Source: Kaistella antarctica (GTDB lineage: Bacteria > Bacteroidota > Bacteroidia > Flavobacteriales > Weeksellaceae). Taken from it: 64,000 nt of DNA. The number at the start of each line of letters is the position of its first letter. Within the stretch, counting starts at the first letter, position 1. Positions 34,296 to 43,814 of the stretch are shown here, piece after piece. The notes below the pieces were generated by a model. That model made no database searches, was not told where the DNA came from, and saw only the letters and a list, made by a program, of their open reading frames with translations. Position numbers and translations under genes: made by a program. The DNA is taken from the NCBI RefSeq assembly GCF_900109615.1, contig NZ_FOIX01000003.1, forward strand, positions 1 to 64,000, read 5' to 3'.

Positions 34296-34309
34296 AAACA
34301 TAATTATAA

Positions 34310-35527
34310 ATGATGAATATTAGACTAGGAGATTTATATTCTCTACAAAACCACCCCTATGAAAAAGAAGTTAAGAATGTCCAAATTGCTGGATATGCAT
34401 CAATGACTCCACCAATTCTCGTGGTTTCCGAAATTCTTAATCCCCCAAAAGAACACGATGCCGAAACTGGTATAGCCAAGTCCAGGCAAATAAAAGGAAT
34501 CTATTATTGTCATAAAAATCACAAATTCGAAACACTTTGGGTGAATGTTAAGGAGCTTAAGGTAATCCAAGTAAATACACGTTCGGAGACTGAAAGCAAC
34601 AATAATAATGTAACGACGGACGGCGAAGAATTTCTAACTAAGGGATATGTTTGGCAGAAATATCCTAAATCAATTTCATTAGAGCATATTAAAGAATTGT
34701 TTTTACATAAGCAGGTTATACTAAAATCATGTGACCTTGAATTGGGAAAGTTAAAAACGACATTTAGTCAGACAGCTGAAAATAAGCCTAATGACAAAAT
34801 TACTGCACATTTAGATTTTTTACCACCAGTTTTAACTGTAATTGATATTAAGCCTAATGAGGAAAAGATTACCCACAATCCTAAATCTGGGAATCTTAAG
34901 AAAATATCATCGGTATATTTATTAAAATGCAAATGGTACAATCCTTTATCCGGATCTTTTTCAGAAGATTTTATACCAATAGAAACAGTAGATATTGTAG
35001 AGAACATAGATACGGTGGACCACGTATCCCGATTGATAATCAGCAAGGAATTTATCAAACAACCTTTAAAGGAGCAAATTGAACTTGAAAGCGGGAAAAA
35101 CATAAAATACACATACGCCCAACCTATAAAACTTATATTTAAGCATCACAAGTATTTGGTTAAATACTATGACCTTTTTCATTCACAAATGTACGAAGCC
35201 AGTTTGTCTGAATTTATGGTCGATGATGATAGCTTAAAATTAAAAGATTTAATAGTAAACAAAATTCCTGAATATGATGATGAGACGCAAACAATGTCAA
35301 ATGTTGAAGATTATACTTTTACAATTGGAAATTTCTACAGAATTACTTACCGTGACACTCACAATACAATAACAGTTAGGATTATATTCATAAAAAAGGT
35401 AATTGCTAAAACAATAATAATAGCGGATTGTCTTTTGCGCGATGGAAACGAACGGCATTTCCGTTTCAAGGAAGAAAGCTTGTTGAAAATTGAAGTCTTA
35501 GATCAAAGTTATTTTAACAAAATATAG
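34310..35527 (+). CDS. Repeat-module protein of unknown function, divergent from the reverse transcriptase
   Basis: A 405-residue soluble protein without signal peptide. It consists of diverged repeats of a beta-rich module: TPPILVVSEIL...GIYYCHKNHKFETLWVNVKELKVI (about 33-88), LPPVLTVIDIK...YLLKCKWYNP...DFIPIETVDIV (about 168-230), a shorter third unit (about 258-307) and a fourth (about 338-400, ending HFRFKEESLLKIEVL). Each ends in a hydrophobic I-x-V strand after a charged turn. I recognise no family. It shares the intergenic region with the RT leader and has matching AT-rich composition, so the two may have been acquired together. Confidence 0.7.
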   Translation: MMNIRLGDLYSLQNHPYEKEVKNVQIAGYASMTPPILVVSEILNPPKEHDAETGIAKSRQIKGIYYCHKNHKFETLWVNVKELKVIQVNTRSETESNNNNVTTDGEEFLTKGYVWQKYPKSISLEHIKELFLHKQVILKSCDLELGKLKTTFSQTAENKPNDKITAHLDFLPPVLTVIDIKPNEEKITHNPKSGNLKKISSVYLLKCKWYNPLSGSFSEDFIPIETVDIVENIDTVDHVSRLIISKEFIKQPLKEQIELESGKNIKYTYAQPIKLIFKHHKYLVKYYDLFHSQMYEASLSEFMVDDDSLKLKDLIVNKIPEYDDETQTMSNVEDYTFTIGNFYRITYRDTHNTITVRIIFIKKVIAKTIIIADCLLRDGNERHFRFKEESLLKIEVLDQSYFNKI

Positions 35528-35582
35528 TTCTAAATAAAGCACCCTTCTAAAGGTGATTTCTCCAAACCATTTGCCCACAAAA

Positions 35583-35607
35583 AAACCACCTCAAATCGAG
35601 GTGGTTT
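35583..35607. terminator. Bidirectional terminator between the repeat protein and acyl-CoA dehydrogenase genes
   Basis: AAACCACCTC (35583-35592) and GAGGTGGTTT (35598-35607) form a 10-bp stem with a 5-nt loop and flanking A/T tracts. The hairpin is almost identical to the one after pnp. Confidence 0.8.
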
Positions 35608-35788
35608 ATATATTGCGCGGTCAGTTTCTAATTAAAAACCTTCGGCTTGTCATTGGGTGGTTTTCACCTTGAATAAAATGTTTAAGATTTTCACCGCCGT
35701 CAGATTAATTGTTATTTTGGGAATCTGATTAAGGACTGTTATTTCCTATGCTCCCAAAAGTCTCACGACTTCGGAATTTTATTGAAAT

Positions 35789-37147
35789 TTAAACAAAAGC
35801 ACTAAACCCAGTAATACTCCGTCCAACAATCAAAGAATTAATCTCCTTCGTTCCTTCATAAGAATAAATCGCTTCAGCATCGGCGACAAATCTGGCGACG
35901 TCGTATTCCAGTAAAATGCCGTTGCCACCTAGAACTTCGCGGGCGCGGGAAACAATATCACGGGTTCGCATGGTGCAGAATACTTTGGCGAGAGACGCGT
36001 GTTCGTCTTTTAAAATTCCTTCATCCTGCATTTCGGAGAGACGGAAAACCATGGTTTGCATCGCTGTCAAATTAGAAAGCATTTCTACCAAATGTCCCTG
36101 GATCATCTGGAAAGATGCAATGGGTTTTCCAAACTGTTCGCGCGTTTTGGTGTAGGCTAAAGCACTTTCGTAGGCGCCTCTCGCGCAACCCGTCGCCATC
36201 CAGGCCACGCCGGCTCTGGTCATGCGCAAAACATTTCCGGTGTCTTTGAAAGAATTGGCGTGTTCCAGTTTATTTTCGTCAGAAATAAAACAGTCGGTTA
36301 AAGTGATCAAACCGTTTTGCACAATTCGAAGCGCCATTTTTCCTTTAATCTTTTCTACTTTAAACCCGGGATTGTCTTTTTCTAAAATGAAACCTTTCAC
36401 TTCGCCATCGTCTAAACTTCTCGCCCAGATAATAATGACATCTGCGAACGTGGCGTTGCCGATCCATTTTTTCTGACCGTTCAGAATATATCCTTGAGGA
36501 GTTTTTTTACAAGTGGTGGTTAAGCCGCCTGCTGCGCCGGATCCAACTTCCGGTTCGGTTAAACCAAAGGCCCCAATTTTATCAAAATTCTGCATTGCAG
36601 GCAACCATTTTTGTTTTTGTGCTTCGGAGCCGCAGAGATAGATCGAGCCCATTGAAAGTCCTGATTGTACGCCAAAGAAGGTTGCGATCGACGCGTCAAC
36701 TCGTGCCATTTCCATGGCCAAAACACCTTCCATTAAAAAGGGTAGGCCGGGACAACCGTAACCTTCGTAAGTGACGCCGCAGACATTAAGTTTTTTAAAC
36801 TTTTCAATAATTTCAAAAGGAAAAGAATCGTGCAGCCAATGATCATTCACCAATGGTTTGACTTCGGTTTCCATAAAAGTTCGAACTTTAAGTTGAATTT
36901 CCTTTTGCTCCGGCGTCAATGTTTCGAAAACATCGTAGAAATCCCCATCAACGGGTGGAAGATCTTTTTTCTTTTTTTCCGGATCAATCGCACGCATGAG
37001 CATTTTGATCTGCTTATCATTCATTTTAGAAAAACCTTCCATCATTTTGGGAAGATCTACTTTTCCGGATATTTTGGAAAGTTCATCCAAATCAATGGAT
37101 TTAAATATTTCAATAGCGTTTCTGACTTTGGAAAATAAGTTTGACAT
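35789..37147 (-). CDS. Acyl-CoA dehydrogenase, glutaryl-CoA dehydrogenase-like
   Basis: A 452-residue FAD enzyme. Signatures are GAFGLTEPEVGSGAAGG and GYILNGQKKWIGNATFADVIIIWARS in the beta-barrel domain, REQFGKPIASFQMIQGHLVEMLS in the C-terminal helices, and the catalytic glutamate region YSYEGTKEINSLIVGRSITG at the end. The late Glu position and the RSITG end fit the glutaryl-CoA dehydrogenase branch. About 60 extra N-terminal residues (SNLFSKVRNAIEIFKSID...) are unusual. The ATG at 37147 is preferred to one nine codons upstream with a lysine/phenylalanine-rich leader. Confidence 0.88.
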   Translation of the reverse strand: MSNLFSKVRNAIEIFKSIDLDELSKISGKVDLPKMMEGFSKMNDKQIKMLMRAIDPEKKKKDLPPVDGDFYDVFETLTPEQKEIQLKVRTFMETEVKPLVNDHWLHDSFPFEIIEKFKKLNVCGVTYEGYGCPGLPFLMEGVLAMEMARVDASIATFFGVQSGLSMGSIYLCGSEAQKQKWLPAMQNFDKIGAFGLTEPEVGSGAAGGLTTTCKKTPQGYILNGQKKWIGNATFADVIIIWARSLDDGEVKGFILEKDNPGFKVEKIKGKMALRIVQNGLITLTDCFISDENKLEHANSFKDTGNVLRMTRAGVAWMATGCARGAYESALAYTKTREQFGKPIASFQMIQGHLVEMLSNLTAMQTMVFRLSEMQDEGILKDEHASLAKVFCTMRTRDIVSRAREVLGGNGILLEYDVARFVADAEAIYSYEGTKEINSLIVGRSITGFSAFV

Positions 37148-37315
37148 GCATTTTAATTTGAAAAAAAGATACAAAAAAAGTTTTGAAGAAAAATCCTGAA
37201 ACTTGAATTCATAAATACTTCAATCAAAGTCGGTCTGTCTTCCTATGTAATGGTGCGTAACTTATTTTGACCATAAACCGTAAAAACACCCTGATAAAAT
37301 AGCCCTCAAAAAAAC

Positions 37316-37323
37316 TATATTTG
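37316..37323 (+). promoter_or_regulatory. -7 box of the membrane-protein gene
   Basis: TATATTTG matches TAnnTTTG and lies 25 nt before the ATG at 37349. Confidence 0.55.
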
Positions 37324-37348
37324 TTAAGCCGACCTTAAACAAATCACC

Positions 37349-38059
37349 ATGGAAATTCCTACTGTTAAAGAATTAAGAACCGAAAGAAATGATTCAACCA
37401 CGATTTCTTATTTCTTACTGAGGCAGTTGATTGGCATCCTCGGAATTCTGTTGCCCTTTGCTTTAATTCTGTTCGGTGGGCGACTTCAACCGTCGCTCAG
37501 CCATTATTACTACAGTTTTTCTCATACCATATTCATCGGAACCTTAGCGGCGCTATCAACTTTTCTAATTACGTATAAGGGGAACTTTCGACTTGAAAAC
37601 TGGCTAGCCAATATTGCGGGATTTTGTGCAGCAGGAGTTGCTCTATTTCCGACCAACGCAAAAGGTTTCATTGGTTCTAAATTTATCAGTATTCCGATTT
37701 CAGCGGAGACTTCGGAAATAAGTAAGATTCTTCACTATAGTTTTGCGACCGTACTTTTTATTTGTTTTGCGATCTTTTGTTATGTCGTTTTTCCCCGGCC
37801 CGAAAGAAATGAAGGATTCAATGAAAAGAGTAGGAGACGCAATCGAATTTATCGAATATGTGCTTATGTCATGATTTTCAGTATTCTTGCAATTGCCTTT
37901 CTTTCGATTTTTAAGGAATTCGATTTTCCGTATTCCACCCTGCTTTTTGAATCCACCACTTTATTACCGTTTGGAATTTCGTGGCTGTTGAAAGGATCGT
38001 ACAATTGGCCTTACTCCAGATATGATATTTTGAAGATTTTAATTAAACCGTTGAGATAA
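37349..38059 (+). CDS. Hypothetical six-TM membrane protein (DUF998-like)
   Basis: A 236-residue protein with about six hydrophobic segments: about residues 24-46, 58-78, 84-98, 125-147, 170-190 and 205-215. Loop signatures are LQPSLSHYYYSFSH and LFPTNAKGF. The short HYYY motif after the first helix and the overall layout recall DUF998-type proteins, but assignment is weak. It stands alone between two minus-strand genes. Confidence 0.6.
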   Translation: MEIPTVKELRTERNDSTTISYFLLRQLIGILGILLPFALILFGGRLQPSLSHYYYSFSHTIFIGTLAALSTFLITYKGNFRLENWLANIAGFCAAGVALFPTNAKGFIGSKFISIPISAETSEISKILHYSFATVLFICFAIFCYVVFPRPERNEGFNEKSRRRNRIYRICAYVMIFSILAIAFLSIFKEFDFPYSTLLFESTTLLPFGISWLLKGSYNWPYSRYDILKILIKPLR

Positions 38060-38125
38060 TTTACTCTCGATTTACTTTAAACAAGAACTTTTGAAAAAAT
38101 TGCAGGAGTTTGCAGGACATAAAAA

Positions 38126-38150
38126 AAACCACCTCAAATTGAGGTGGTTT
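38126..38150. terminator. Terminator of pnp
   Basis: AAACCACCTC (38126-38135) and GAGGTGGTTT (38141-38150) form a 10-bp stem; on the minus strand eight Ts follow. Confidence 0.85.
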
Positions 38151-38179
38151 CTGTATTTAAAAATATTCGGTTTTGGTGC

Positions 38180-40528
38180 TTAAAAACCTTCCGGTTTGTC
38201 GTCAACTGGATTTTCGCCTTCGTTCAGAGGTTTGAATTGATCACCATCACCAGGACGTGTATTACTGGCTGCACCGTGTTGAGGTCTGTTGTTTCCAGGA
38301 TTGAAGTTGCCTTCTCTTCTGTCACCTCTTGGTCCATTATCGCGGTTATCACGATTCTGTCCGCCATGTTGTGGACGATCACCTTGCGGACGATCACCTT
38401 GTGGTCTTTCTTCACGAGCTGGTCTATCCAACAAAACTTTACGGGAAAGTTTCATTTTCTTACGATCGTCGTAACCCATGAATTTCACTTCTACCATATC
38501 GCCTTCGTTGTATGGAACTTTGTCTAAACGAGCCCATTCGATTTCTGAGATGTGAAGTAAACCTTCTGTACCTTTTGCAATCGCTACGAATGCACCGAAA
38601 TCCATTACTTTCACAACTCTACCGTTATAAACATCACCAACTACAGGGACGAAACAAATTTCGTTAATGGCTGCAATGGTTCTGTTGATATTTTCTCTGT
38701 TCACTCCAGAAATTTCGATTCTTCCGATGTCACCGATTTCTTCAATCGCGATAACCGTTTCGAAATCTTTCTGCATTTGCTGAATGATTTTTCCTCCAGG
38801 TCCGATGATTGCTCCGATAAAGTCTTTGGAAATTTCCAATACTTCCATTTTCGGTGCGTGTGCTTTCACATCAGCATTTGGTTTAGAAAGGGTTTTCAAC
38901 AATTCGTTCAGAATATGCAATCTTCCTTCTTTAGCTTGGATCAAAGCTTTTTCCATAATGTCCATGGTCAATCCTTCAACCTTAATGTCCATTTGACAAG
39001 CCGTGATTCCGTCTGCAGTTCCTGTTACTTTGAAGTCCATGTCACCTAAGTGATCTTCGTCTCCTAAGATATCAGAAAGAACAGTGAATTTTCCTGATTT
39101 TGGATCAGTTACTAAGCCCATTGCAATCCCAGAAACTGGTTTTGAAATTTGTACACCGGCATCCATTAATGCTAAAGTTCCAGCACAAACAGTTGCCATT
39201 GAAGACGAACCGTTTGATTCTAAAATATCAGAAACGATACGGATGGTGTAAGGGTTTTCTGTCGGGATCATTTTCGCCAGCGCGCGTTGCGCGAGATTTC
39301 CGTGACCTACTTCTCTTCTTGAAGTTCCTCTTAAAGGTCTAGCCTCACCTGTTGAGAATGGTGGGAAGTTGTAATGCAAGAAGAATTTTTGATCGTAGTT
39401 GATGGCAACCGTGTCTACCATGTTTGCATCTTTTACCGATCCTAAAGTTACGGCAGTCAATGACTGAGTTTCTCCTCTTGTAAAGATTGCAGAACCGTGA
39501 GCTCCTGGTAAATAATCAACTTCTGACCAGATTGGACGAATCGTTTCTGGACTTCTTCCATCCAAACGAATTTTTTCGTTCAAGATTAATTGACGCATTG
39601 CTTCTTTTTCTACATCGTGGAAATAGATTTTTGCGTAAGGTTTAGCAACTTCTAATTCTTCTTCAGAATACTGAGTTAAGAATTCTTCTAAAATTGCCTG
39701 GAAGTTGTCATGTCTTTCCTCTTTAGCAGAAGGAGTTTTTGCAACTTCATAAACTTTATCGTAAGTCGCTGCCCAGATTTTTTCACGAATTTCTTCGTTG
39801 TGATCTTCGTGCGTATATTCTCTTTTTGGAAGCGATTTGCCAACTCTTTCGGCTAATCTTTCCTGAGCTGCAACTTGAATTTTTACTACTTCATGTGCGA
39901 ATTTAATGGCTTCGATCATTTCTTGTTCAGAAATTTCTTCCATTTCACCTTCTACCATTACGATTGAATCTTTTGTTGCACCAACCATAATGTTTAAATC
40001 CGCTTTCGCTAAATTTTCCATACTTGGGTTCACCACTAATTTACCGTCGATTCTTGCAACAGTCACTTCAGACATTGGTCCGTTGAAAGGAATATCAGTA
40101 ATTGCGATTGCAGCAGAAGCGGCTAATCCTGCCAAAGATTCTGGCATACATTCTTTATCATAAGAAATCAGGGAAATCATCACCTGAACTTCTGCATGGA
40201 AATCTGAAGGGAACAAGGGACGTAGAACTCTATCTACCAATCTCATTGTTAAAATTTCTTCATCGGATGGTCTTGCTTCTCTTCTGAAAAAGTTTCCTGG
40301 AATTTTCCCAGCAGAATAAAATTTCTCTCTGTAATCTACAGTTAAGGGAAGGAAATCTACCCCTGGTTTTGCGTCTTTACTGGCGACAACGGTTGCTAAA
40401 AGCATTGTTCCGCCCATTCTTACTACAACAGCGCCATTGGCCTGTTTCGCTAATCTTCCTGTTTCGATGGTGATTTCTCTACCATCTTCTAATTGAATTG
40501 TTTCAATAATTGCTTGTGGAGCATTCAT
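38180..40528 (-). CDS. pnp: Polyribonucleotide nucleotidyltransferase (PNPase)
   Basis: A 782-residue phosphorolytic 3'-5' exoribonuclease of the RNA decay machinery. Two RNase PH domains ([31 protein letters not shown] in the first; [26 protein letters not shown] in the second) are followed by a KH domain ([16 protein letters not shown]) and an S1 domain ([20 protein letters not shown]). The tail of about 80 residues is rich in Arg, Gly and Asn, with repeats of RPQGD, which is typical of Bacteroidetes RNA-binding tails. The ATG at 40528 ([19 protein letters not shown]) is the conserved start; the longer reading adds an unrelated leader. Confidence 0.96.
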   Translation of the reverse strand: MNAPQAIIETIQLEDGREITIETGRLAKQANGAVVVRMGGTMLLATVVASKDAKPGVDFLPLTVDYREKFYSAGKIPGNFFRREARPSDEEILTMRLVDRVLRPLFPSDFHAEVQVMISLISYDKECMPESLAGLAASAAIAITDIPFNGPMSEVTVARIDGKLVVNPSMENLAKADLNIMVGATKDSIVMVEGEMEEISEQEMIEAIKFAHEVVKIQVAAQERLAERVGKSLPKREYTHEDHNEEIREKIWAATYDKVYEVAKTPSAKEERHDNFQAILEEFLTQYSEEELEVAKPYAKIYFHDVEKEAMRQLILNEKIRLDGRSPETIRPIWSEVDYLPGAHGSAIFTRGETQSLTAVTLGSVKDANMVDTVAINYDQKFFLHYNFPPFSTGEARPLRGTSRREVGHGNLAQRALAKMIPTENPYTIRIVSDILESNGSSSMATVCAGTLALMDAGVQISKPVSGIAMGLVTDPKSGKFTVLSDILGDEDHLGDMDFKVTGTADGITACQMDIKVEGLTMDIMEKALIQAKEGRLHILNELLKTLSKPNADVKAHAPKMEVLEISKDFIGAIIGPGGKIIQQMQKDFETVIAIEEIGDIGRIEISGVNRENINRTIAAINEICFVPVVGDVYNGRVVKVMDFGAFVAIAKGTEGLLHISEIEWARLDKVPYNEGDMVEVKFMGYDDRKKMKLSRKVLLDRPAREERPQGDRPQGDRPQHGGQNRDNRDNGPRGDRREGNFNPGNNRPQHGAASNTRPGDGDQFKPLNEGENPVDDKPEGF

Positions 40529-40817
40529 AAAATTTGTTCGTCTTTGGCACTCCGTATTGAGTGCGTTAGTATTTAATCTATTTAAATTTTCGTGTGCGAA
40601 GATACGGAATTTTTGGCGACCGTTATACAAGGACAAAATTGGGAATTTGAACTGGAATCTATCGGGTTTTCTAAAGTTATCGAGGTGGGAAATGAGCGGG
40701 TGATTGGCTTTCGTGAATATTAAGAATTTTAAAGAAAATGTTAAAAAAAATAATTACGGCACAACTTTGGATATTGAAATTGTATAAACGAATTATAAAC
40801 ATTAAAAATTTAACATT

Positions 40818-41060
40818 ATGGGAATTCTATGGACATTAATTATCGGTGCAATTGCAGGTTGGTTAGGATCACAAATCTTTAAAGGCGGAAGTCTAGGATT
40901 AATCGGAAATATCGTAGTTGGTATTGTCGGTGGTTTCATCGGTTACTTTCTATTAGGAGGTAGATTAGGTGAAGGTATTGTTGGAGAAATCTTAACAGGA
41001 ACAATTGGTGCTATTGTATTATTGGCAATTGTAAACCTTTTTACCAGAGGAAAAGTATAA
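40818..41060 (+). CDS. GlsB/YeaQ/YmgE-family stress membrane protein
   Basis: An 80-residue protein with three hydrophobic glycine-rich segments: MGILWTLIIGAIAGWLGSQIF, GLIGNIVVGIVGGFIGYFLL and ILTGTIGAIVLLAIVNLF. This is the transglycosylase-associated (GlsB/YeaQ/YmgE) family linked to general stress and acid responses. It stands alone, with a strong bidirectional terminator behind it. Confidence 0.9.
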   Translation: MGILWTLIIGAIAGWLGSQIFKGGSLGLIGNIVVGIVGGFIGYFLLGGRLGEGIVGEILTGTIGAIVLLAIVNLFTRGKV

Positions 41061-41101
41061 CACACTTTTACTACATTCAATAAGCCAAACGCTTAAAAAT
41101 A

Positions 41102-41132
41102 AAAAACGTTCTGAGATTCTCAGAACGTTTTT
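41102..41132. terminator. Bidirectional terminator
   Basis: AAAAACGTTCTGAG (41102-41115) and CTCAGAACGTTTTT (41119-41132) form a 14-bp stem with a 3-nt loop, serving the convergent GlsB-type and DUF2207 genes. Confidence 0.9.
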
Positions 41133-41136
41133 ACTT

Positions 41137-43062
41137 TTACCAGCCACCGCCACCACCGCCACCGCCGCCACCGCCGGAGAATCCACCGCCGCCAGAACCA
41201 CTTCCTGAACTGGAGGGTTGCGTAGAAGAACTCGCGATCGATTGCGATAAGGAAGAAGTCAGGGTATTGGCAAAGTTCATATTCATCATCGAAGCGCCCA
41301 CATACCAACTGGAGTTATATTGTTGATTGCCTAAAGATGAGGTCTTTAACATATTTTGAAATTTTTGACCCCAAATTTTGTCAACGCCTAAAACCATTGC
41401 ATACGGCAACATTGTTTCAAAAACCGTCGGCGTCATTTCTGGTGGATTATGAAACTGCAACGTTTTTTCTTCGGCTGTGCCTAGGTACATTTTAAAACCT
41501 TCAATAAGTGATTGCGTTTCCAATTTTTGTGGAGTCGGTTGCTTAATTAAATATTGAAAAAGAACCATTCCGATAAAACCAAATATTAAAAAACCGTAAC
41601 TCGCATAGAACCCTAGATTTTCTGAACGATTACTATCGATTGAAAATATGGAGACGAAAATTACGATCAAGCCAATTGATAATAATCCAAATAGAATTTT
41701 TACGACGTTTGATCTTTCAAAAAATATGGAGATGAAAATTCCAACAAATAAAGCTGCGGCAATCATTGGGATTCCAGCGCCTAAATGGACATCGCTGTAA
41801 CTCACCTTATAACTGAAATACAGACCAAGTCCATATAATGCTGCAATAATAATGATTGGTAAAATTAATTTGCGAGCATTATTTCCTTTGGATAAAAAAG
41901 CATCATGTTGAAATTTCAGACTTGCTTTAAAATCATTGACGGCATATTCAATTTTGGAATTGTACTTTCCATCAAAAGAAATTGTATTTGACTCGCCCGA
42001 AAACAATTTATTCATCAAGTTGATTTCTTCTTTCGGTAAAGTTTGATCCTGCTCTCTTATTTTTTCTAAAGTATATTCTCTGCTACCGAAAATTCCCAAA
42101 ACTCTTTTGTCGTCCTCAATAATTTTAATAAAACCTTTTACGGCTAAACTTACAATCGCTGCGGTAATCATTTGCTCAGAATAATATTCATTTTCCAAAT
42201 AACCAAGAGAAGCAGGTGAAAGATTTTGGGGCGCATTAAATTGGGGATAAACAATTGGCTTCTGTGGATCAACTCCATATTTTTGCCAGCTCGTAAAAAA
42301 GTAACCAAGCAATCCTAATGCTGCAGCCAGGAGCGCCCCTAACACTCCATATTTCTCTAACATTCCCGGTGGAGGTGGAGGTGTGAAAATTCCTTTATTA
42401 AAACCAACGGCAATCGTCAAACCTTCATTAGAGCCCAAGTTTTTTGCCAACCATTCAATGGTGTTTGTTGACAGTTGTTTCCCAATACAATTGGATTCAT
42501 TTGATTTATATCCGCCAGTGTAACAAGAGTTTTGGATGATTTCTGCTCCTTCAGGTAAAGTAACTTTGGCCGAAATTTGATCAACTGCAAAATCCCACAA
42601 AGTTCCATTGACATTCCAGTAGAACTCATCGTACTTATCAAAGAAGCCAATCTGATCCGAAGTTTTATATTTTAATTCATATTCGTAAACTCCCGGAGAT
42701 AAAATAATTTCTTTATTACCAAAGTAGATTCCATAATCAGAATCCGTGTTTTCAGTATGATAATTTTCTTTAAACCCATTTTTTTTAACGGAAATTATAT
42801 CATATTTAATTCTGATTTTTTTTCCATTAATATTCCGCCAAAGGGGAAGCGATCGGAAAATTCCACGCTTGATGATGTTTCCTTCCGCATACACTTTGAT
42901 TTTTTCTGTAATGGTTGTTTCAGCATCTTTAGAAATTACAATATCGGAATCAAACGCCAGAATGTGTTCATAACTAAGATTCTCCACACCAGTGGAGGTA
43001 ACGTCCTGTGTAAATCCAAAACTGAATATCAGCAGGAATAAACCTATTAATAAACGTTTCAT
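41137..43062 (-). CDS. DUF2207 membrane protein
   Basis: A 641-residue protein with signal peptide (LLIGLFLLIFSFGFTQ), an extracytoplasmic DUF2207 domain (about 25-230), a membrane segment near residue 240, a cytoplasmic middle domain, three further membrane segments at about 395-510, and a C-terminal Ser/Gly-rich tail ending in GGGGSGGGG-like runs and W. This is the usual layout of DUF2207 proteins, often encoded next to LemA, as here (4 bp apart). Function unknown; cell-envelope-related by association. Confidence 0.9.
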   Translation of the reverse strand: MKRLLIGLFLLIFSFGFTQDVTSTGVENLSYEHILAFDSDIVISKDAETTITEKIKVYAEGNIIKRGIFRSLPLWRNINGKKIRIKYDIISVKKNGFKENYHTENTDSDYGIYFGNKEIILSPGVYEYELKYKTSDQIGFFDKYDEFYWNVNGTLWDFAVDQISAKVTLPEGAEIIQNSCYTGGYKSNESNCIGKQLSTNTIEWLAKNLGSNEGLTIAVGFNKGIFTPPPPPGMLEKYGVLGALLAAALGLLGYFFTSWQKYGVDPQKPIVYPQFNAPQNLSPASLGYLENEYYSEQMITAAIVSLAVKGFIKIIEDDKRVLGIFGSREYTLEKIREQDQTLPKEEINLMNKLFSGESNTISFDGKYNSKIEYAVNDFKASLKFQHDAFLSKGNNARKLILPIIIIAALYGLGLYFSYKVSYSDVHLGAGIPMIAAALFVGIFISIFFERSNVVKILFGLLSIGLIVIFVSIFSIDSNRSENLGFYASYGFLIFGFIGMVLFQYLIKQPTPQKLETQSLIEGFKMYLGTAEEKTLQFHNPPEMTPTVFETMLPYAMVLGVDKIWGQKFQNMLKTSSLGNQQYNSSWYVGASMMNMNFANTLTSSLSQSIASSSTQPSSSGSGSGGGGFSGGGGGGGGGGGW

Positions 43063-43066
43063 GGTC

Positions 43067-43621
43067 TTAGAATTTAATGCTCGGAACGGCTCTTTCTGCG
43101 ATATTATCTAATTCAAAGAAAGCAGATTTTACAAATTTGAACATATTCGCAATAATATTACTTGGGAACGTTTCTACGAGAATGTTATTTTCACGTACGG
43201 TTCCATTATAATATCTTCTGGATTTTTCGATATCACCTTCTAGGTTAGAAAGCTCTCCTTGAAGTTGTAAGAAATTTGTATTTGCTTTTAAATCTGGATA
43301 TTGTTCGGCAACGGCGTTCAAGTTCATCATCGCTTGATTCAGGTTTTTCTCTGCCGCTTCCTTGGCTGGAATTCCTTCTGCATTCATTGCTGCAGTTCTG
43401 GCTCTGGTTACACTTTCGAAAGTTTCTCTCTCATGCGTGGCGTATCCTTTTACCGTTTCTACTAAATTAGGAATCAAATCGTGTCGCTTCTTCAGCATCA
43501 CATCGATACTGCTCCAGGCCTCCTGAACCATGGTTTTCAATTTTACCAATCGATTGTAGATTGAAATTCCATAAAAGAAAAAGATGGCAACTGCCGCTAG
43601 AATAATTAATAGGATTGTCAT
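43067..43621 (-). CDS. lemA: LemA family protein
   Basis: A 184-residue protein with an N-terminal membrane segment (LIILAAVAIFFFYGISIYNRLV) and the LemA coiled-coil core (VQEAWSSIDVMLKKRHDLIPNLVETVKGYATHERETFESV, about 37-76, then LQLQGELSNLEGDIEKSRRYYNGTVRENN). LemA proteins expose helical bundles towards the cytoplasm or periplasm, and their role is unclear. It precedes the DUF2207 gene by 4 bp, forming a conserved operon. Confidence 0.93.
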   Translation of the reverse strand: MTILLIILAAVAIFFFYGISIYNRLVKLKTMVQEAWSSIDVMLKKRHDLIPNLVETVKGYATHERETFESVTRARTAAMNAEGIPAKEAAEKNLNQAMMNLNAVAEQYPDLKANTNFLQLQGELSNLEGDIEKSRRYYNGTVRENNILVETFPSNIIANMFKFVKSAFFELDNIAERAVPSIKF

Positions 43622-43741
43622 GATTAAAGTTTTTAATGGTTATTTTTTAATGAAGTTAAATACTTAATACTTATGATAAGTAAATAAACAACTTGGAAAG
43701 TTACAAATTTTAACATTAATATTAAAGCAGGTAAAAAAAAC

Positions 43742-43749
43742 TATCTTTG
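43742..43749 (+). promoter_or_regulatory. -7 box of der
   Basis: TATCTTTG matches TAnnTTTG and predicts a leader of about 60 nt before the der ATG at 43815. Confidence 0.6.
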
Positions 43750-43760
43750 CAAAAATTTTT

Positions 43761-43784
43761 GGGCTCGAAAAGTTCGAGTAACCC
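43761..43784 (+). promoter_or_regulatory. Hairpin in the der 5' leader
   Basis: GGG-CTCGAA (43761-43769) pairs with TTCGAG (43773-43778) and CCC (43782-43784), with a 3-nt loop and a TAA bulge. It would lie 12 nt after the -7 box, at the very 5' end of the mRNA. Confidence 0.55.
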
Positions 43785-43814
43785 ATTAATAATGTCATTA
43801 TTAAACAAAATTTT

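Noticed and set aside
38224-38474. Frames inside the pnp tail
   Set aside because: They mirror the repetitive Arg/Gly/Asn coding sequence on other frames.
41019-41308. Val/Ala- and Trp/Arg-rich frames over the DUF2207 gene end
   Set aside because: They are artefacts of the (GGX)n coding stretch for the Gly-rich tail read in other frames.
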